A stretch of DNA of 64,000 nucleotides from assembly GCF_900108015.1 (NCBI RefSeq), contig NZ_FNVP01000002.1, positions 1 to 64,000 on the forward strand, read 5' to 3'. Positions 18,726 to 29,547 of the stretch are shown one piece after another (positions within the stretch are counted from its first letter, which is position 1; each line of letters begins with the position of its first letter). Both the position numbers and the translations under genes were made by a program. This DNA comes from Flavobacterium urumqiense (lineage in GTDB: Bacteria > Bacteroidota > Bacteroidia > Flavobacteriales > Flavobacteriaceae). The notes below the pieces were generated by a model, which saw only the letters and a list, made by a program, of their open reading frames with translations, had not been told where the DNA came from and did not search any database.

Positions 18726-18733
18726 CAAAAGTA
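18726..18733 (-). promoter_or_regulatory. candidate -7 promoter element (topA)
   Basis: Minus-strand TACTTTTG matches TAnnTTTG, 21 nt upstream of the topA ATG. The -33 side lacks a clear TTG at the usual distance. Confidence 0.5.
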
Positions 18734-18900
18734 TATGATTTTTTTAAATTTTGAGTTTTTTAAATTTTAAAAGTCAAAATTCTCGTTGAAATGCGAGTTT
18801 AAGATGACCTGAATTGGATTAAATTTCGAAGAATTAAATTGCAAATAATAAAAATCTTATAGAACAATTAACAACAATAATTTTAATTCGAATGCCTTAA

Positions 18901-19030
18901 CCCCGGTTAAAGTGAAAATCCCAGAGTCGCGATGGCTTACATTTTTTATAGCTGCAAAGCGACCAAAGGAAGCTCTTGCAGGTATTTAAAAATGTTGCCA
19001 ACGAGAGGAGGAATTGTAACGGAAAGCGGG
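18901..19030. repeat. stem-loop repeat, copy B
   Basis: The element begins CCCCGGTTAAAGTGAAAATC and ends TGTAACGGAAAGCGGG. Inside, a stretch beginning ACATTTTT pairs with one ending AAAAATGT, placing the core GCGACCAAAGGAAGCTC at the hairpin tip (22-nt core at 18956-18977). Both ends and the tip recur in the copy at 38725-38853. It fills most of the topA-miaB divergent region. Confidence 0.75.
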
Positions 19031-19096
19031 AAATTGCTTCTAAAAACGAACCCGTTTAAAATCACTTAAAACAATGTTAAATCTTCGGCTGACATC

Positions 19097-19128
19097 TTGT
19101 CATATTTATTTGAATTGCCTTATCTTTG
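19097..19128 (+). promoter_or_regulatory. promoter of miaB
   Basis: TTG at 19097-19099 and TATCTTTG at 19121-19128 (TAnnTTTG) are separated by 21 bp, a good Bacteroidota housekeeping promoter. Transcription would start near 19134, about 12 nt before the ATG. Confidence 0.7.
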
Positions 19129-19145
19129 CACTTTGAAAATATAAG

Positions 19146-20591
19146 ATGGAAAAGATTATTGAAGAAAGCAAGCAGGGCGAAAGTCTTGTTTTAGAACATA
19201 AACCCGAGAATACTAAAAAATTATTTATAGAAAGTTATGGCTGTGCGATGAATTTTTCGGACAGTGAAATTGTAGCTTCTATTTTATCTGGAAACGGGTA
19301 TAATACGACGCAAATTCTGGAGGAAGCCGATTTGGTTTTGGTCAATACTTGTTCTATTCGGGACAAAGCTGAGCAAACAATTCGCAAACGTTTAGAAAAA
19401 TATAATGCTGTAAAGCGTATTAATCCTAAGATGAAAGTAGGCGTTTTAGGCTGTATGGCGGAACGATTAAAAAGTCAGTTTCTGGAAGAAGAAAAAATTG
19501 TCGACCTTGTTGTAGGTCCTGATGCGTATAAAGATTTGCCGAACCTTTTGCAAGAAGTGGAAGAAGGTCGCGATGCAATTAATGTGATTTTGTCGAAAGA
19601 CGAAACCTATGGCGATATTTCGCCGGTGCGATTGATGAGCAACGGAATTACGGCTTTGGTTTCTATCACCCGTGGTTGCGATAATATGTGTACGTTTTGC
19701 GTGGTGCCTTTCACCCGTGGACGCGAACGCAGCCGTGAACCGCAAAGCATTATGAAGGAGATTCAGGATTTGTGGGAGAAAGGTTTTAAGGAAATTACAC
19801 TTTTGGGACAAAATGTGGATAGTTATTTATGGTACGGCGGTGGATTGAAAAAAGATTTTGTAAATGCAACCGAAATGCAAAAAGCTACTGCAGTTGATTT
19901 TGATCAATTGTTAGAAATGGTGGCTATTGGTTTCCCAAAAATGAGAATCCGATTTTCGACTTCAAATCCACAAGATATGCATGAAAGCATCTTGCACGTG
20001 ATTGCAAAACATCCTAATATTTGCAAGCACATTCACTTGCCAGTTCAGTCTGGAAGTAATAGAATTTTGAAAGAAATGAATCGTTTGCATACACGCGAAG
20101 AATACATGACTTTGATTGACAAAATTAGAACTATTATTCCAAACGGATCGATTTCACAGGATATGATTAGTGGTTTTCCAAGCGAGACCGAGGAAGATCA
20201 TCAAGATACCTTGAGTTTAATGGAATACGTAAAATATAATTTTGGTTATATGTATTCGTATTCAGAACGGCCGGGAACCTTGGCAGGAAGGAAAATGGAA
20301 GATGATGTTACCGAAGAAACTAAAGCGCGAAGATTGCAGGAAATTGTTGATTTACAACAAAAACACGCTTGGTTGCGCGCTGAGGAATTCATTGGTCAAA
20401 CAGTGGAAGTTTTAATAGAAAAAGTTTCAAAAAAATCTACCGAAGAATTTTCAGGAAGAAATTCCCAAAGTATCACTGTGGTTTTTCCAAAAGAGAATTA
20501 TAAAATTGGGGATTTTGTCAATGTGAGAATTTTAAGTTGTACCAGCGGAACTTTGAAAGGAGAAGCTGTTGGTTTCAGCGAAATGAATTAA
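19146..20591 (+). CDS. miaB: tRNA-2-methylthio-N6-dimethylallyladenosine synthase MiaB
   Basis: 481 residues. The N-terminal MTTase domain has its three cluster-binding cysteines (SYGCAMNFSDSE, NTCSIRDKA, VLGCMAERLK). The radical-SAM motif is RGCDNMCTFCVVPFTRGRERSR (CxxxCxxC), and a TRAM domain closes the protein (EVLIEKVSKKSTEEFSGR...). It methylthiolates isopentenyl-adenosine at position 37 of tRNAs reading UNN codons, with two Fe-S clusters and SAM. The CNMCTFC and ERSREP details favour MiaB over RimO or MtaB. First gene after its own promoter. Confidence 0.97.
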   Translation: MEKIIEESKQGESLVLEHKPENTKKLFIESYGCAMNFSDSEIVASILSGNGYNTTQILEEADLVLVNTCSIRDKAEQTIRKRLEKYNAVKRINPKMKVGVLGCMAERLKSQFLEEEKIVDLVVGPDAYKDLPNLLQEVEEGRDAINVILSKDETYGDISPVRLMSNGITALVSITRGCDNMCTFCVVPFTRGRERSREPQSIMKEIQDLWEKGFKEITLLGQNVDSYLWYGGGLKKDFVNATEMQKATAVDFDQLLEMVAIGFPKMRIRFSTSNPQDMHESILHVIAKHPNICKHIHLPVQSGSNRILKEMNRLHTREEYMTLIDKIRTIIPNGSISQDMISGFPSETEEDHQDTLSLMEYVKYNFGYMYSYSERPGTLAGRKMEDDVTEETKARRLQEIVDLQQKHAWLRAEEFIGQTVEVLIEKVSKKSTEEFSGRNSQSITVVFPKENYKIGDFVNVRILSCTSGTLKGEAVGFSEMN

Positions 20592-20639
20592 AAAATTAGC
20601 TGCAATTTAAATTCATAAAGTAAATTTTAAAAGTGTAAA

Positions 20640-20783
20640 ATGTTAAGAAAAAATATAATAATTAGTTTAGTTACTTTTATAGTTGGATTTGGAGTGACAT
20701 TCTATATCATCAAAACCTATTTTCCAAAACATAAAGTTGAAAAAAAGGTCCCTTTAAGAGACAGCATAACAAAACCACAATAA
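20640..20783 (+). CDS. small single-pass membrane protein
   Basis: 47 codons from an ATG at 20640 to TAA at 20781. The product is MLRKNIIISLVTFIVGFGVT, then FYIIKTYFP and a lysine-rich tail. That is one membrane helix (about 5-25) with positive flanks, as for a real small membrane protein. It lies 48 bp after miaB in the same direction, followed by a weak hairpin (20827-20853). No family is recognised. A genuine but uncharacterised gene is likely given the clean topology. Confidence 0.55.
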   Translation: MLRKNIIISLVTFIVGFGVTFYIIKTYFPKHKVEKKVPLRDSITKPQ

Positions 20784-20890
20784 TTATTACGAATAGAATA
20801 TTTTAAATAAAAAAAGTCCTACGTTTAAGATTTTAAAGCAATCGAAAAATCTTTTATACCTTAAACAATAAAAACTTTAAACATAAAAAT

Positions 20891-22150
20891 ATGGAATCAG
20901 TTCAAGCTATAAAACAACGATTTGAGATTATTGGGAATGACCCAAAGCTCAATCGTGCCATAGAAAAAGCCATTCAGGTTGCTCCTACTGATATTTCAGT
21001 ATTAGTAGCGGGTGAAAGCGGTGTTGGTAAAGAGAATATTCCCAGAATCATACATTCGCTTTCTCATAGAAAACATGGGAAATATATTGCTGTAAACTGT
21101 GGTGCGATTCCTGAAGGAACAATAGACAGTGAACTTTTCGGACATGAAAAAGGATCCTTTACAGGTGCAACCAATACCCGCGAAGGTTATTTTGAAGTTG
21201 CCGATGGTGGTACTATTTTCTTGGATGAAGTTGGCGAATTGCCTTTGACTACTCAAGTACGATTGTTGCGTGTACTAGAAAATGGAGAATTCATAAAAGT
21301 TGGTTCTTCTCATGTACAAAAAACGGATGTCCGAATTGTGGCTGCAACCAATGTTAATTTATTTAATGCTATTGAAAAAGGAAAATTCCGTGAAGATTTG
21401 TATTATCGTTTGAGTACGGTAGATATACCTTTACCTCCATTGCGAGAACGAAAAGATGATATCCATTTATTATTTAGAAAATTTGCCTCTGATTTTGCTC
21501 ATAAATATAAAATGCCTCCTTTAAAATTGGAAGAGAGTGCTGTACTTGTTTTACAAAAATTCCGCTGGAGTGGTAATATTCGTCAATTGAGAAACGTAGC
21601 GGAACAAATTTCAGTCTTGGAAACGAATCGTGAAATTTCGGCTGCGACTTTACAATCTTACCTACCCGCTGAAGGAAGTAATTTGCCCTCTGTAATCAAA
21701 GATAAAAAAAACGACAGTGATTTTAGTAACGAAAGAGAAATTCTGTATAAAGTACTTTTTGATATGAAAAGTGACTTGCATGACTTGAAAAAACTTACTT
21801 TAGAATTAATGGAAAACGGCAGTTCTAAGGTGCAGGAAACCAATAAAAACTTAATTACAAAAATATACGGTTCTAAAGAAAATGACAGCGAAATAGATTT
21901 TGAAGAAGAACCAAGAACAGCATTGATTGCTGCACAAAACAAAGAAGAACATTATCAAGAAAATGATGATAATTATTTATTTGCAGAGACTGTCGAAGAG
22001 GAAGAAGAGATATTGAGGTTAGAGCAAAAAGAAATTGAAATGATTAAAAAATCATTGGAAAAAAATAAAGGAAAACGAAAAGCCGCAGCTGATGAATTGG
22101 GAATTTCCGAAAGAACATTATATAGAAAAATAAAACAATTTGATTTGTAG
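20891..22150 (+). CDS. sigma-54-dependent Fis-family transcriptional regulator
   Basis: 419 residues with no N-terminal receiver or sensor domain. The AAA+ domain starts almost at once: Walker A GESGVGKE (41-48), the sigma-54 contact loop GSFTGA (88-93, usually GAFTGA), Walker B GGTIFLDEVGELP (106-118), and arginine finger region FREDLYYRLSTVDIPLPPLRER. A long acidic linker (about 255-370) leads to a Fis-type HTH at the end (RKAAADELGISERTLYRKIKQF). It should activate RpoN-dependent promoters from an upstream site. Lacking a sensor, it may be constitutive or controlled by a partner. It precedes lptE by 100 bp. Confidence 0.93.
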   Translation: MESVQAIKQRFEIIGNDPKLNRAIEKAIQVAPTDISVLVAGESGVGKENIPRIIHSLSHRKHGKYIAVNCGAIPEGTIDSELFGHEKGSFTGATNTREGYFEVADGGTIFLDEVGELPLTTQVRLLRVLENGEFIKVGSSHVQKTDVRIVAATNVNLFNAIEKGKFREDLYYRLSTVDIPLPPLRERKDDIHLLFRKFASDFAHKYKMPPLKLEESAVLVLQKFRWSGNIRQLRNVAEQISVLETNREISAATLQSYLPAEGSNLPSVIKDKKNDSDFSNEREILYKVLFDMKSDLHDLKKLTLELMENGSSKVQETNKNLITKIYGSKENDSEIDFEEEPRTALIAAQNKEEHYQENDDNYLFAETVEEEEEILRLEQKEIEMIKKSLEKNKGKRKAAADELGISERTLYRKIKQFDL

Positions 22151-22198
22151 TTTTTGCCACAAAGAAGCAAAAACCTAAATGATTTGATTGAAAATGAA

Positions 22199-22206
22199 TA
22201 TATTTG
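22199..22206 (+). promoter_or_regulatory. candidate -7 promoter element (lptE)
   Basis: TATATTTG matches TAnnTTTG, 44 nt upstream of the lptE ATG. No -33 TTG at the right spacing, so the lptE group may instead be read through from the regulator gene. Confidence 0.35.
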
Positions 22207-22250
22207 ACCCGATCTTTAGCGAAGTGGCGAAGCAATTTTTAAAATAGAAA

Positions 22251-22754
22251 ATGAAACACATAAAACTTATTCTTCTTACAATAATTATGTTGAGCATGAA
22301 CAGCTGTTCGGTTTATAACTTTACAGGAACAGGGAAAATTGATGCAAAAACTTTTCAAGTCAATTTTTTTCAGAATAATGCGGAAATAATCGAACCTGGA
22401 ATTGACCGGACTTTTACCCTAGCTTTACAAGACATAATTCAGAATCAAACTAATTTGAATTTGGCTAAAAATGGCGCTGATTTAACGTATGAAGGAGAAA
22501 TTGTAGATTACAGAATAAGTCCAATGACGGCAACAGCCGACCAAAAAGCGGCACAAAACCGTTTAAAAATTAGAGTAAATGTTCGATTTACCAATAAAAA
22601 CAAAGAGGTAGATAATTTTGAAAAAACATTTGAGTTTTATTATGATTATCCTGCAGAACAACAATTAGTGGGTTCTACATTGAATAATGCTTTGAAAGAA
22701 ATTTTTGAAAGAATAACCCAAGATATCTTTAATGAATCTTTAGCTAAATGGTAA
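22251..22754 (+). CDS. lptE: LPS-assembly lipoprotein LptE family
   Basis: 167 residues. A lipoprotein signal ends at the Cys in LSMNSCSVYNFTG (about residue 19), a typical Bacteroidota LptE start. The body contains the conserved FQVNFFQNNAEIIEPGIDRTFTLAL, YEGEIVDYRISPM and NRLKIRVNVRF segments of the family. LptE plugs the LptD barrel and helps insert lipopolysaccharide into the outer leaflet. It is followed by the TPR-like gene and secG in the same direction, making an envelope-biogenesis operon. Confidence 0.88.
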   Translation: MKHIKLILLTIIMLSMNSCSVYNFTGTGKIDAKTFQVNFFQNNAEIIEPGIDRTFTLALQDIIQNQTNLNLAKNGADLTYEGEIVDYRISPMTATADQKAAQNRLKIRVNVRFTNKNKEVDNFEKTFEFYYDYPAEQQLVGSTLNNALKEIFERITQDIFNESLAKW

Positions 22755-22834
22755 ATAAGATGTTGATTCCGTAATTTGTTGATTTGGTAAATCGGATAAC
22801 AAATTAAAGATAACCACTTAAACGAATAACCTTT

Positions 22835-23692
22835 ATGAATGTAACCGATTATACTTACCTGATTAACAAATCAAATGCTATCAATGATAAGCAAACGGCA
22901 TCATTGGAAAAAATAGTGCATGAATTTCCTTATTTTCAAAGTGCCAAAGCGTTAACATTAAAAGGACTTTACAACCTAAATAGTTTTAAATATAATTTCG
23001 CACTAAAAGTTGCGGCGGCACATACCACAGACAGAAGTGTTTTGTTTGATTTCATTACATCAGACAATTTTACTGCCATACAAAAAGAATTTTACGACAA
23101 AAAAACACTTCAACTCCACAACATCGATGTAATCGAAAGTGAAATAATTATTCACGAAGAAAAATTGGAATACAAAACAAATACTTTAGAACAGTCAATT
23201 CTTACCTCCATAAAGGAAGCTTTACCATTAGAATTTGATGATTCTTCTAAAATATTTGAAGAAAAATTAGCTATTGGACAACCTTTAGATTTCTCCATAA
23301 ATGAAAAACATTCCTTCCAAGAATGGTTACAATTATCCAGAACATTACCCATTGATCGAGAAGCTAAAAATACAATTAGTCGTAAAACTTTACCAATAGA
23401 CGATACCAAAAAGAAAAATGCGCAGCTAATCGATAAATTTATAGAAACTAGTCCAAAGATCCCTCCAGTCAAACACGGCGTGACATCCACACTGACTTTC
23501 GACTTGAATAAAGACGACAATTCATATTTGATGACGGAGACTTTAGCAAGAGTATACTTGGAACAAAAAAAATATCTAAAAGCGATTCAAGCATATCAAA
23601 TATTAATTTTGAAATATCCAGAAAAAAGTAGTTTCTTTGTAGACCGTATATCAGATATTAAGATTTTACAACAAAATAATTATAACAATTAA
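22835..23692 (+). CDS. TPR-like protein of unknown function
   Basis: 285 residues, no signal peptide. The N-terminus (VTDYTYLINKSNAINDKQTASLEKIVHEFPYFQSAKAL) and the C-terminal YLMTETLARVYLEQKKYLKAIQAYQILILKYPEKSSFF look like single helical TPR units, with a variable charged middle (about 100-220). It is located between lptE and secG, with only 3 bp to secG, so it is translated from the same message. Homologues are common in this place in flavobacteria. A cytoplasmic scaffold role is a guess. Confidence 0.65.
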   Translation: MNVTDYTYLINKSNAINDKQTASLEKIVHEFPYFQSAKALTLKGLYNLNSFKYNFALKVAAAHTTDRSVLFDFITSDNFTAIQKEFYDKKTLQLHNIDVIESEIIIHEEKLEYKTNTLEQSILTSIKEALPLEFDDSSKIFEEKLAIGQPLDFSINEKHSFQEWLQLSRTLPIDREAKNTISRKTLPIDDTKKKNAQLIDKFIETSPKIPPVKHGVTSTLTFDLNKDDNSYLMTETLARVYLEQKKYLKAIQAYQILILKYPEKSSFFVDRISDIKILQQNNYNN

Positions 23693-23695
23693 ACA

Positions 23696-24040
23696 ATGAG
23701 CACATTTTCAATCTTTTTAGTTTTAATAACAATCGTTTGTTTCCTATTAATTGTAGTAATAATGGTTCAAAACCCTAAAGGTGGTGGATTATCTTCTACA
23801 GTTGGTGGCTCTCAAATGTTAGGTGGTGTACAAAAAACAACTGATTTTTTAGATAAAAGTACGTGGACACTTGCTACTATTTTAATTGCATTAATACTTC
23901 TTTCAAGTTTAAGCTTTACAGGAACATTAAGTGATAATGATTCAAAAATTATTGAGCCAACAGAAACTACTGCACCAACAAATGCTGCACCAACTTCTCC
24001 AGTTCAAAACACACCTGCTGCGACAAATCCAGCAAAATAA
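23696..24040 (+). CDS. secG: preprotein translocase subunit SecG
   Basis: 114 residues. Two membrane helices (about 3-25 and 52-74) flank the family's conserved loop VVIMVQNPKGGGLSSTVGG (QNxKGGGLS), and a low-complexity Thr/Pro/Ala tail follows, as usual in Bacteroidota SecG. It assists SecYE in protein export across the inner membrane. It ends the lptE-TPR-secG group and is followed directly by a terminator. Confidence 0.95.
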   Translation: MSTFSIFLVLITIVCFLLIVVIMVQNPKGGGLSSTVGGSQMLGGVQKTTDFLDKSTWTLATILIALILLSSLSFTGTLSDNDSKIIEPTETTAPTNAAPTSPVQNTPAATNPAK

Positions 24041-24058
24041 ATTATTACCCCTTATTCC

Positions 24059-24089
24059 AATGCCAGCCTGTCAAAGCTGGCATTTTTTA
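24059..24089 (+). terminator. terminator after secG
   Basis: AATGCCAGC pairs with GCTGGCATT across an 8-nt loop, followed by a T-run. It separates the secG message from groES. Confidence 0.88.
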
Positions 24090-24163
24090 TAAGAAAATAT
24101 GTCAGTTTAAATAGGTTGGCATAATTTCTGAAATCTTTATAAAAATAATTAAAAAATAAAATC

Positions 24164-24439
24164 ATGGCTTTAAACATTAAACCACTTTCAGACAGAGTTC
24201 TTATCGAACCAGTCGCTGCTGAAACCAAAACTGCGTCAGGGATTTTTATTCCGGATACCGCTAAAGAAAAACCACAAAAAGGAACTGTTGTTGCTGTGGG
24301 AAATGGCACAAAAGACCATACAATGACTGTTAAAATTGGAGATTCTGTACTTTACGGAAAATATGCTGGTACAGAATTGAAATTGGAAGGAAAGGATTAT
24401 TTGATAATGAGAGAAGATGATATTTTAGCAATAATCTAA
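24164..24439 (+). CDS. groES: co-chaperonin GroES
   Basis: 91 residues, standard length. Key features are [13 protein letters not shown] at the start, the mobile loop ([20 protein letters not shown]) that contacts GroEL, and the closing [15 protein letters not shown]. It caps the GroEL folding chamber. It is 59 bp ahead of groEL in a two-gene operon. No CIRCE inverted repeat is present upstream, so HrcA control is not supported here. Confidence 0.97.
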   Translation: MALNIKPLSDRVLIEPVAAETKTASGIFIPDTAKEKPQKGTVVAVGNGTKDHTMTVKIGDSVLYGKYAGTELKLEGKDYLIMREDDILAII

Positions 24440-24492
24440 TATAGTATCAAGTCTGAAAATTAAGTATTAAGACAATTTAAAACTTTAAATAA

Positions 24493-26127
<1,635 letters not shown>

Positions 26128-26147
26128 TTTATTCCTCTTTACAAATA

Positions 26148-26183
26148 AAAAAACTCCGTTTCTTAATTGAAACGGAGTTTTTT
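26148..26183. terminator. bidirectional terminator, groEL / DedA gene
   Basis: AAAAACTCCGTTTC pairs with GAAACGGAGTTTTT around the loop TTAATT, with A and T tracts on either side. It lies between the convergent groEL and DedA genes and can serve both. Confidence 0.9.
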
Positions 26184-26201
26184 ATTTATTATAATCAACA
26201 A

Positions 26202-26882
26202 TTATTTTATATGTACTCTTTTTTTCAAAAGCTTGAATAAAACGGGAACCGTTGTAATCAAAACAATTATTATTATGATATATTCTATATGTTCTTTCAA
26301 ATTAATTCCGAAATTTTCTAGAAAGAGGCCATATAAATAATGTCCAGAAAAAATTAAAATGAAGGACCATAGAAAAGAACTTAAAATATTGAAGAACATA
26401 AATTTACTTTTGTCCATAGACACAATTCCCGCAACGATAGGCGCGAAGGTTCTAAAAATTGGTAAAAAGCGGGCAAAAATAATCGCCTTGCCTCCATATT
26501 TTTCAAAAAAATCTTTTGACTGCAGTAAGTATTTTTTCTTGAACCAAAAAGTGTCTTCTTTTTTAAATAAATAATACCCACTTTTTGCTCCAAACCAATA
26601 ACCAACGGTATTACCCACAATTCCTGCAGCGGCAACCAGTAACGACAATAAAGTAACATTAATAAATTCACTTTCTATCGTAATCATATTATGGATTAAA
26701 TCTTTACTGTAAATTCCGGCAAGGAAAAGCAAACTATCTCCAGGTAGAAAAAAACCGGCAAATAAACCAGTTTCCGCAAAAATTATAAATAAAATTATAT
26801 ACAAACCTATTTGAACTCCTCCTATTTGAAGGTTAATATAAAATTCGGGATTAAGTAATTGTGTCCAATCAAAATTATTCAT
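26202..26882 (-). CDS. DedA family membrane protein
   Basis: 226 residues with about five hydrophobic segments. The family core is plain: AETGLFAGFFLPGDSLLFLAG (first conserved block), GNTVGYWFGAKSG, and FEKYGGKAIIFARFLPIFRTFAPIVAGIVSMDKSKF, with the FxRFxPxxRTFxPxxAG motif. DedA proteins are inner-membrane proteins, some of them lipid flippases or scramblases recycling undecaprenyl phosphate or phospholipids. Single gene on the minus strand. Confidence 0.92.
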   Translation of the reverse strand: MNNFDWTQLLNPEFYINLQIGGVQIGLYIILFIIFAETGLFAGFFLPGDSLLFLAGIYSKDLIHNMITIESEFINVTLLSLLVAAAGIVGNTVGYWFGAKSGYYLFKKEDTFWFKKKYLLQSKDFFEKYGGKAIIFARFLPIFRTFAPIVAGIVSMDKSKFMFFNILSSFLWSFILIFSGHYLYGLFLENFGINLKEHIEYIIIIIVLITTVPVLFKLLKKRVHIK

Positions 26883-27050
26883 AAAAACGATTTGTAATTA
26901 AATTTATTGGTTGTGAAATTAAGGATAATTTACCTTAACCGCAATTTATTGCTGTACTTTAAAGTTTAATTAACGCTTAAAACCATTATAGTCGTCCTGC
27001 TAAACGTAATTATAAATCTGTTTTAAGTTTAGTCATTTAAACAAAAGTAA

Positions 27051-27077
27051 AAACCCAAAACTTTCGCTTTGGGTTTC
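27051..27077 (-). terminator. terminator of the metal operon
   Basis: AAACCCAAA (27051-27059) pairs with TTTGGGTTT (27068-27076). On the minus strand a T-rich tract follows. It lies 5 bp past the HMA-protein stop codon. Confidence 0.8.
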
Positions 27078-27081
27078 ACAA

Positions 27082-27423
27082 TTATTTTCGCTCATACAAG
27101 CAACAAGTATGTAAAGCTTCATAATCTTTATTTGTCGCTTTCACCTCATCCGTATCATGACCTACTTTAGCAATTGCTTTTTTTACATCTAGTGGAAATG
27201 CCTTTTCTTCATTAAGAATCAAACTCAACTGATGCGTTTCTATATTCCAAATTGCTGATTTCACACCAGCCACGGAATAAGCCGCTTTTTGAATTCGTTT
27301 CTGGCATTGCTCACAATTACCATTTACTTCAGTGAAATATTTAGCATTTTTATTCTTCTTTTCTTGAGCTTGAGCAGCAAATCCAAGAAAAATTACCATT
27401 AGTATTAAAATAATATTTTTCAT
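27082..27423 (-). CDS. exported heavy-metal-associated (HMA) domain protein
   Basis: 113 residues: a signal peptide (about 1-19, LMVIFLGFAAQA) and one ferredoxin-like HMA domain with the metal-binding pair in NGNCEQCQKRIQKAAYSVAGVKSAIWN (CxxC). Two further Cys occur near the end (HTCCLYERK). It should bind Cu(I) or another soft metal in the periplasm. It is last of three co-oriented genes after a TonB receptor and an HYC_CC_PP protein, suggesting uptake or handling of a metal or metallophore. Confidence 0.85.
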   Translation of the reverse strand: MKNIILILMVIFLGFAAQAQEKKNKNAKYFTEVNGNCEQCQKRIQKAAYSVAGVKSAIWNIETHQLSLILNEEKAFPLDVKKAIAKVGHDTDEVKATNKDYEALHTCCLYERK

Positions 27424-27464
27424 TTCTTTTTTTTTATTGTGATTATTAATTTTTTATACTGCGC

Positions 27465-29474
27465 TTATTTTATTTTAAATCGTAATCCTGCATAATACAT
27501 TTGTCCAAAAACCGGCGCATATACAATCGATGCATCAAAAGTGGAGCCAAAAGGATTCTCACTACCAATAATAGCCTTTTCCTGGGTGTAATTACCAATA
27601 TTTTCTCCTCCAATATACATTTCAAACGTTGGAGAGAAAGTCCTTGTAATTTGAGCATTCATCAAAGAATAAGATGGCGAAAATTCAGGTAACCTGTCAT
27701 TTATTGGATTTGCAGCCGTATTAGGCAATTGTTGTTGACCAATCAAATTGAATGTGTAATCGAATTTCCATTGTTTCCCATTTTCACCAACGAATGTTTC
27801 ATATTCTAAATTACCAAAAAAACGATGTTTCGCCTGTAATGGCTTTTGGTAATTTCCTGAAAGATAATCCGTTTTTACATCATAAAATTTATAAGCTGAA
27901 CGCAAATTTAAATGATTAAAAATTTCATAATTGAATTCCAGTTGTAAACTATTGGCAACGGATTTTCCATTTAAATTATAGAACAAAACTTGCTGAGGGC
28001 TTTGCATTACATCAACCACTACTTGATTCTGAAAATCGGTTCTATAGAAATCAAAACCAACATCGGCACTTTTACCGAAGAGTGAGAATTTTTGCGCAAA
28101 GCTCAAACCGTAATTCCATGCAATTTCAGGATTCAAACCATAAATTTTCCCGTTTGTATCTAAAACATCAAAGGTTCTGGAACTGGCAAAAAGAGGTTGA
28201 TTTTCAGCAAAAATATTCGCTGAACGTTTTCCTCTTCCCGCGGAAAATCGTAAAACTCCTTTTTCCCAAGGATTGTATCGAACATGCAATCGTGGCGTCA
28301 GAAATGTACCCAAACGATTATGGTTATCGATTCTTCCGCCAAGAATTATACTAAAATCATCTTCATTGTCGTAAGTGTATTCAAAAAAAGCACCTACTGA
28401 ATTATCAATTCTGCTGTAATCATTCACGTTAACGAACTCTTGGTATTTATCATACGTAAAATTCAAACCTGTAGCAAATTTATTCATTGTATTGCTAATA
28501 ATCGAATTAAAAATCAAGTTCGAATAATAACTACTTTGCTTAATATTATATTGGTTTAAACCAAAGTAAGACTGTTGATCATGACTGTTAAAAGCATTTT
28601 GAAAACCTATGCTTTGGTACGGCATGTCTTTAAAAACGTATCCAATTTTTGTTGAAACATCTAATCGTTCCGTATTAATTTCAGAACCCCAATAATTGGT
28701 TTTTCCTCTGTCTCTTTCTGGATTAAAATTTAATTCTCCCGTTTGTTTTTTATCATTCATATATCTGAAATTGATAAAACTCACCAAACCTTTTTCGGCA
28801 TTATAATACTGATATCTATTGAGAATATTGATTTGTTTTGCCAATGGATTATCCAGAAAACCATCATCATTCATATCAAGTTTAGCAACTCGTGCATTGC
28901 CGTGTAGAAACAGACTACTACTCCATTTATCCGAGATTTTGGTATTGAAATGGGTATTTAATTCAAAACGGGAATCTGTCGAACCATACGCATTCAAGAA
29001 AAACGGAATATCATTTAAAGGTTTTAACAATTCTGTGTTGATTTGGCCCGAAATACTTTCGTATCCATTGATGACACTCCCCGCACCTTTTGTAATTTGA
29101 ATACTTTCAACCCAAGTTCCGGGAGTAAATGACAAGCCATACGCTTGAGAGGCGCCCCGAACAGACGGTATATTTTCTTCGGTTATCATTAAATATGGGC
29201 TTGTTAATCCTAGCATTTTGATTTGTTTTGTTCCAGTCAAAGCATCCGAAAAATTGACATCAATAGAAGGGTTTGTTTCAAAACTTTCAGCAAGATTACA
29301 ACAAGCAGCTTTAAGAAGTTCTTTACTTGTTATGAGTGTGGTATTTCCTGTTACCGTGTAGGATTTTTGAATTCCTTTTCGCTTTTTTACGACTTTGACC
29401 TCTTCTAGAGTTTCTTGAGAAAAAACAGGAATCGAAAGAAAAATCAAAACAAAAAGCGTTATTATTTTTTGCAT
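27465..29474 (-). CDS. TonB-dependent outer-membrane receptor, probable metal uptake
   Basis: 669 residues. Signal peptide, then a plug domain (LKAACCNLAESFETNPSIDV, IKMLGLTSPYLMITEENIPS, TPGTWVESIQITKGAGSVINGYESISGQIN) and a large beta-barrel ending VFGQMYYAGLRFKIK with the aromatic/hydrophobic terminal strand. There is no carboxypeptidase-like N-terminal extension, unlike SusC. Two adjacent cysteines in the plug (CC) and the linked HMA and HYC_CC_PP genes point to copper or another metal as cargo, but the ligand is inferred only from context. Confidence 0.88.
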   Translation of the reverse strand: MQKIITLFVLIFLSIPVFSQETLEEVKVVKKRKGIQKSYTVTGNTTLITSKELLKAACCNLAESFETNPSIDVNFSDALTGTKQIKMLGLTSPYLMITEENIPSVRGASQAYGLSFTPGTWVESIQITKGAGSVINGYESISGQINTELLKPLNDIPFFLNAYGSTDSRFELNTHFNTKISDKWSSSLFLHGNARVAKLDMNDDGFLDNPLAKQINILNRYQYYNAEKGLVSFINFRYMNDKKQTGELNFNPERDRGKTNYWGSEINTERLDVSTKIGYVFKDMPYQSIGFQNAFNSHDQQSYFGLNQYNIKQSSYYSNLIFNSIISNTMNKFATGLNFTYDKYQEFVNVNDYSRIDNSVGAFFEYTYDNEDDFSIILGGRIDNHNRLGTFLTPRLHVRYNPWEKGVLRFSAGRGKRSANIFAENQPLFASSRTFDVLDTNGKIYGLNPEIAWNYGLSFAQKFSLFGKSADVGFDFYRTDFQNQVVVDVMQSPQQVLFYNLNGKSVANSLQLEFNYEIFNHLNLRSAYKFYDVKTDYLSGNYQKPLQAKHRFFGNLEYETFVGENGKQWKFDYTFNLIGQQQLPNTAANPINDRLPEFSPSYSLMNAQITRTFSPTFEMYIGGENIGNYTQEKAIIGSENPFGSTFDASIVYAPVFGQMYYAGLRFKIK

Positions 29475-29547
29475 AATACAATATTTTAATGTTTATAAAA
29501 AGTAGATTTAAATCACAAGAAGTGATTTGACTTTTAAAACATTAAAA

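Noticed and set aside
24111..24163. TTGGCATAATTTCTGA upstream of groES as a sigma-54 promoter
   Set aside because: The -24-like TTGGCA is present but no TTGC follows at the -12 distance. No CIRCE repeat was found either, so groESL control is left open.
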